From positions 1 through 64,000 of the forward strand of contig NZ_JABMCC010000100.1 of the NCBI RefSeq assembly GCF_013359905.1: a stretch of 64,000 bases of DNA. Reading direction: 5' to 3'. Numbering within the stretch: position 1 is the stretch's first letter; every line of letters begins with the position of its first letter. The position numbers were made by a program, and so were the translations under genes. This document shows positions 60,426 to 64,000 of the stretch, in pieces. The notes under the pieces were generated by a model. That model was not told the origin of the DNA, made no database searches, and saw nothing but the letters and a program-made list of their open reading frames with translations. Origin of the DNA: Paenibacillus taichungensis (lineage in GTDB: Bacteria; Bacillota; Bacilli; Paenibacillales; Paenibacillaceae).

Positions 60426-62054
60426 TTGTCTAAGAAGGAAACATTTATTAGAGGTACGCTCATCTTGGCGGCAGCTGCGCTGATTGCGAGGGTACTCGGA
60501 TTGGTTCAACGGGTGCCGCTGGAGCATATCCTCGGCGATATCGGTAACGCATCGTTTACCATCTCCAACACGGTATATTTAATGCTGTTAACCGTTGCTA
60601 CAGCAGGCATACCGAGTACACTTAGCAAAATGGTCTCGGAACGTTATGCACTGGGACGCGCAGGTGAAGCTCAACAAATCTACCGTGCAGCCCTGATCTT
60701 TGCGGCTGTAGCCGGGGTAGTGATGTCTGCTTTATTATGGTTCGCAGCACCTTATTATGCGACGTACGTATCCAAAGTGCCGGAATCGGTGAGCGCCATT
60801 CGGGCCTTGGCTCCAGCGCTGCTTCTCTTCCCGGCCATCGCAATGATGCGTGGATATTTCCAGGGTCGTGGCAATATGACGGCAGGCGGCATTTCACAGA
60901 TTGTGGAGCAGTTTGCACGTGTAGGTACAGCGATCATCGTGGCGTTTGTTATGCTGCAATGGAATTATGATGATCAAACCATTGCGGCAGGGGCTTCATT
61001 TGGGGGCGTATTCGGAAGTATTGGCGCTTTTGCTGTCATGTTGTACTTCACCTTGAAGCTTCGCAAAAATGACCGTGCGGCTCAATTGAATTACGAACGT
61101 GCGGAGCAATTGCCCATGCGGGGTATTTACAGCGATATATTCAAACTTTCGATTCCAATCGTATTATCTTCACTCGCTGTTCCAGCGATTAACTTTATCG
61201 ATTCATCGTTGGTAGTTCCACTGCTTAGCGGACGAATCGGACTGGAAGAAGCGACAGGAGTTCTTGCCATTCTCGGTGCCAAGGCCCAAAGTATTGCAGG
61301 CATTCCTCCGATTTTGGCTATCGCACTGAGTCAATCACTTGTGCCAGTCATTTCGGCAGCTTTTGCACGCAAGGATGAAGTTCATCTGAAAAACCAGGTG
61401 ACGCTTGCTTTGCGCATTTCGATTCTGACCGGGATGCCAATCGTTATCGCTCTATGCGCGGCAGCGTATTCCGTTAACGGCTTGCTGTTTACCAGCCCAG
61501 ACGGGACACCAATCATTACATTGCTGACGTTTGGTACTATTTTTCAAATTACAATGATGACCACGAACTCCATTTTGCTTGGGGTGGGTAAACCACGGAT
61601 TACAATGATCAGTGTAGCTGCGGGTATCGTAGTCAAACTCATAGCGAGTTTAATCCTGGCTCCGATTTTTGGCATTTACGGAATCATTATTGCGACCGCA
61701 TTGTGTTTCTTGGTTATTACGTACCTCAATCTGCGGGTACTTCGCAAAATTGTTGATTTCTCGATCATGGGTGATCGTTGGAAAGGATTCATCATTACCG
61801 TGCTGCTTGCAGCAGGTGTTGGTTTTGCAGCGAACTGGGCTGGGAACTCCATCTTTGATTTATTCCTGCCAGCACGTGTATCATTCCTCGTTACCTGTCT
61901 GTTTGTGGGTGCGCTTGTGGTTGTCGTGTATCTGGTACTCATGGTTGTTCTACGTGTACTTCGTAAAGACGAACTGGGCAGTTACCCTCGTATTTTGCAA
62001 AAAATACTCCGTCCGCTCATGCGTCTACAACGTGGAGCCGGGCAACGTGGCTAA
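60426..62054 (+). CDS. Polysaccharide flippase of the MATE/MurJ superfamily (SpoVB/YtgP-like)
   Basis: 542 residues from TTG 60426, with AAGAAGGGG upstream; an ATG at 60390 has only a distant GGAG. Thirteen to fourteen membrane helices are visible. GTLILAAAALIARVLGLVQRVPL at the N-terminus and SERYALGRAGEAQQI are typical of the SpoVB/YabM/YtgP group, which moves lipid-linked oligosaccharides or lipid II across the membrane. A basic tail ends the protein. It is the last gene of the HAD-DUF456 unit. Confidence 0.85.
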   Translation: MSKKETFIRGTLILAAAALIARVLGLVQRVPLEHILGDIGNASFTISNTVYLMLLTVATAGIPSTLSKMVSERYALGRAGEAQQIYRAALIFAAVAGVVMSALLWFAAPYYATYVSKVPESVSAIRALAPALLLFPAIAMMRGYFQGRGNMTAGGISQIVEQFARVGTAIIVAFVMLQWNYDDQTIAAGASFGGVFGSIGAFAVMLYFTLKLRKNDRAAQLNYERAEQLPMRGIYSDIFKLSIPIVLSSLAVPAINFIDSSLVVPLLSGRIGLEEATGVLAILGAKAQSIAGIPPILAIALSQSLVPVISAAFARKDEVHLKNQVTLALRISILTGMPIVIALCAAAYSVNGLLFTSPDGTPIITLLTFGTIFQITMMTTNSILLGVGKPRITMISVAAGIVVKLIASLILAPIFGIYGIIIATALCFLVITYLNLRVLRKIVDFSIMGDRWKGFIITVLLAAGVGFAANWAGNSIFDLFLPARVSFLVTCLFVGALVVVVYLVLMVVLRVLRKDELGSYPRILQKILRPLMRLQRGAGQRG

Positions 62055-62104
62055 TCGTTTCAACACATAATACACACTTCGTTATATTGTTTGAAATAAG
62101 TACA

Positions 62105-62140
62105 AGCTCTGTCTGCTTTCATAGCGGACAGGGCTTTTTT
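62105..62140 (+). terminator. Terminator after the flippase gene
   Basis: AGCTCTGTCTGCT, loop TTCAT, AGCGGACAGGGCT, six T. Confidence 0.92.
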
Positions 62141-62204
62141 ATTTATACCAATAAAGGTAGTCCATTTTTTTCTACTAGACGAGTCCTCGACAAAGCCTCT
62201 GTCC

Positions 62205-63485
62205 TTAATGCGTCAAGGTTTTTGCATCATGGGCCAATGCAGTTTTCAGCATGCCGTACCGATGTTCATGGCTCATCTCAAACAGCCAGGGGCGGCGCGG
62301 GGCAGTGAGATGAACGAGGCAATCTCGATTTTGCAGCCAATCCTGCCTTGTAATCGGTTCATACGGCGTATCACCCCATACAGCCAGCAATTCAGGACTA
62401 TATAACCTTTGTCCTACTGGTAGCCATTCTTGATCCAGTAGCTCCTGACTATAGAGCTCATTTTCTCCGGCTTCATCTTTATGTGCGGTGAACAGACCAG
62501 GCCAGTATTCAGCACGTGAGCCACGGTGGGGAACCGAGCGTGCAAACTCCAATACTTGAGTAAACACTTGTTCCACGCCAAACAGCATCGCATATAAACC
62601 TTTGCCAAACATAATCCGCTCATCCAGTTTGCCAAAATGTTCAATAACCCGGCCTGCAAGACCTTTTTCCCGTCCGAGTGGAAATACGATATGATTCAGC
62701 CCAGCCAGATTATGCAGATGGAATGCGGGTTTGGACAGCACTTGTTTTTGAAAATAGGGATGCTGCACGACCCGGCTCTCGATATAGTTCTGCTCATTAA
62801 TAATTAATGCCACACTAAGCAGCGAGCTGCATCGCTCCAGCCAAAATCTTTCCCAAAATGGCGTCATGAACGCCGATACATGAAAATGGGACAACAAATG
62901 AAAACAGCTCCGGCCGATCCGGCGGCTATTCATATACAACAGAAGCTGGGGATAAGCATCCTGGAAAATGAGGGCATTGCATCGCTCCAGTAGTCGATAC
63001 ATATGCTCACGATCTGTTTGATTTTGCAGATTGTGCATAAGGTCACTCTGGAGATCGGTCATGTGATATCCGCCGTTGCGGGATACCATATGGGCAAGCA
63101 GGGCCCAATGCAGCTCTGGATACTGTTCGTAACATTCCAGGTATGCTGCTGTGCGAGTGATGTTACTCCGGTTGTTTTCTTGCGTTAATGTCTTGATTTC
63201 TTCCAGAATGATGCAGTCCTCTTCACAGACCAGTGCACTGAGCGTATTTCGGGCAAAAGCATTCTCGTTTCCAGGCAACAGGCGCTCCACTTCAGCTTGT
63301 AAGGTAGCAGCCATGTCAGAGTCCCAAGCCATATCACGCAAGGGATGACGAAGCTGTGCAGAAGCCTGCCAAGCCGCCTGTTTGCCCCTCCACACTTCCC
63401 GGGCCGCACCGGGGATGGATCGAACCATCTGTAATATTGACCCATGATGGGCAGACTCGGAGGAATCCGATTTAACGGAAGTCAT
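62205..63485 (-). CDS. DUF2515 (YppC-like) protein
   Basis: 426 residues with AAAGGAGG upstream. No signal peptide. The conserved core includes NNRSNITRTAAYLECYEQYPELHWALLAHM broken by short turns, RNGGYHMTDL and FWERFWLERCSSLLS. It matches the DUF2515 family found in spore-forming Bacillales (YppC in Bacillus). The function is unknown. It is monocistronic and convergent with the flippase gene. Confidence 0.8.
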   Translation of the reverse strand: MTSVKSDSSESAHHGSILQMVRSIPGAAREVWRGKQAAWQASAQLRHPLRDMAWDSDMAATLQAEVERLLPGNENAFARNTLSALVCEEDCIILEEIKTLTQENNRSNITRTAAYLECYEQYPELHWALLAHMVSRNGGYHMTDLQSDLMHNLQNQTDREHMYRLLERCNALIFQDAYPQLLLYMNSRRIGRSCFHLLSHFHVSAFMTPFWERFWLERCSSLLSVALIINEQNYIESRVVQHPYFQKQVLSKPAFHLHNLAGLNHIVFPLGREKGLAGRVIEHFGKLDERIMFGKGLYAMLFGVEQVFTQVLEFARSVPHRGSRAEYWPGLFTAHKDEAGENELYSQELLDQEWLPVGQRLYSPELLAVWGDTPYEPITRQDWLQNRDCLVHLTAPRRPWLFEMSHEHRYGMLKTALAHDAKTLTH

Positions 63486-63628
63486 GACATGACCTCCTTT
63501 CCTGATATTCTGATTACGGTTTTAGTTTAAGAAGCTGTTGATGTCAGTATGCGCCGAATATTTGACTTCCACTCCGCAATTTGCTTCACTTAGAGGATAA
63601 GACAAGGTATAGAAAGGAAGATGTTGTA

Positions 63629-63973
63629 ATGGAAAAGATTACATCGAAACCGGAATTTGATGTGGCAATCCAATCTCCGCGTTTGACTGTAGCTGTATTT
63701 AAGGCAGATTGGTGTGGTGATTGCAAGTACATCGATCCGTTTATGCCTGAAGTTGAAGAGAAGTTTGCTCGTGAACTGAAGTTGGTTGAGGTCGACGTAG
63801 ATCAGGTGGGTACAGTGAGCGAAGAGCAAAATATTCTCGGCATCCCCAGCTTTGTAGCTTACACAGATGGCCGGGAACTTGTTCGTTATGTGAACAAACT
63901 GCGCAAGTCGAGAGAAGAGATTGAGCAATTCCTGCAGCGTGCAGTTGAGGTGTATAACACGATTCATAAATAA
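63629..63973 (+). CDS. Thioredoxin-like protein
   Basis: 114 residues from ATG 63629 with AAAGGAAG upstream. The thioredoxin fold has the active site WCGDCKYIDPF near residue 30, the LVEVDVDQVG strand and the cis-proline in LGIPSFVAYTDG. The CGDC active-site pair differs from classical CGPC, as in YtpP-type relatives, and suggests a different redox potential or partner. The last 27 bases of the window hold no further gene. Confidence 0.9.
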   Translation: MEKITSKPEFDVAIQSPRLTVAVFKADWCGDCKYIDPFMPEVEEKFARELKLVEVDVDQVGTVSEEQNILGIPSFVAYTDGRELVRYVNKLRKSREEIEQFLQRAVEVYNTIHK

Positions 63974-64000
63974 AACATGACAGGTTAACCATGTTAAAGG

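Overview
The window looks like a chromosomal segment of a low-to-mid GC, endospore-forming Firmicute, most likely a Paenibacillus. The evidence is the gene set: two alpha/beta-type small acid-soluble spore proteins, SspI, YunB, YlbJ and a LytH-like peptidase. It also has Bacillus-type synteny (lytH-yunB near lipA-yutD; sspI beside a trkA and an rRNA methyltransferase), strong AGGAGG ribosome sites, frequent TTG/GTG starts, and intrinsic terminators after most units. The species call is inference; no database was searched.

Layout. 1-1031: ten-tRNA cluster (Asp, Phe, Thr, Tyr, Trp, His, Gln, Gly, Cys, Leu) closed by a terminator. 1.4-5 kb: a lone methyltransferase and a large membrane-anchored AraC regulator with a consensus cre site. 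5.4-10.5 kb: envelope-stress locus with a LiaI-like protein, two PspA and two PspC homologues, then LiaF-LiaS-LiaR. 10.7-16 kb: YwmB-like protein, first zwf, DoxX, prfC. 16.2-19.8 kb: sspI, KtrA/TrkA, TrmH-type methyltransferase, ECF sigma factor with a probable anti-sigma partner. 19.9-24.8 kb: two cupin-AraC regulators around an oxidoreductase and a GH88 unsaturated glucuronyl hydrolase, then an HxlR regulator. 25.2-28.7 kb: pentose phosphate cluster of a second zwf, a short-type gnd and a transaldolase. 28.9-35.1 kb: yunB, lytH-like, lipA, yutD, nadK, ylbJ and a 31-residue membrane peptide. 35.3-39.5 kb: truncated globin, DUF2225, two tiny genes, pepF, an unknown protein. 39.5-44.3 kb: inverted pair of near-identical spore-protein genes flanking an aldose epimerase and T-box-trpS, then YfhP. 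44.5-48.3 kb: ctaB, SCO1, Toprim protein, MFS. 48.4-54.6 kb: membrane proteins, a transglutaminase-like protein and tandem class B penicillin-binding proteins. 54.7-58.5 kb: manganese-type ABC transporter behind a probable MntR box. 58.6-64 kb: HAD phosphatase, DUF456, a MATE/SpoVB-like flippase, DUF2515 and a thioredoxin-like protein.

The most unusual signal is a structured element present three times: once between zwf and gnd (26816-26961) and twice before the HAD phosphatase gene (58712-59090 and 58840-58955). One copy is nested inside the other. The copies share two conserved motifs, placed between helices whose sequences differ but whose pairing is kept. I read this as a candidate structured RNA or RNA-like mobile repeat that I cannot match to a known family.

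No CRISPR array, insertion sequence, prophage or obvious genomic island was seen.
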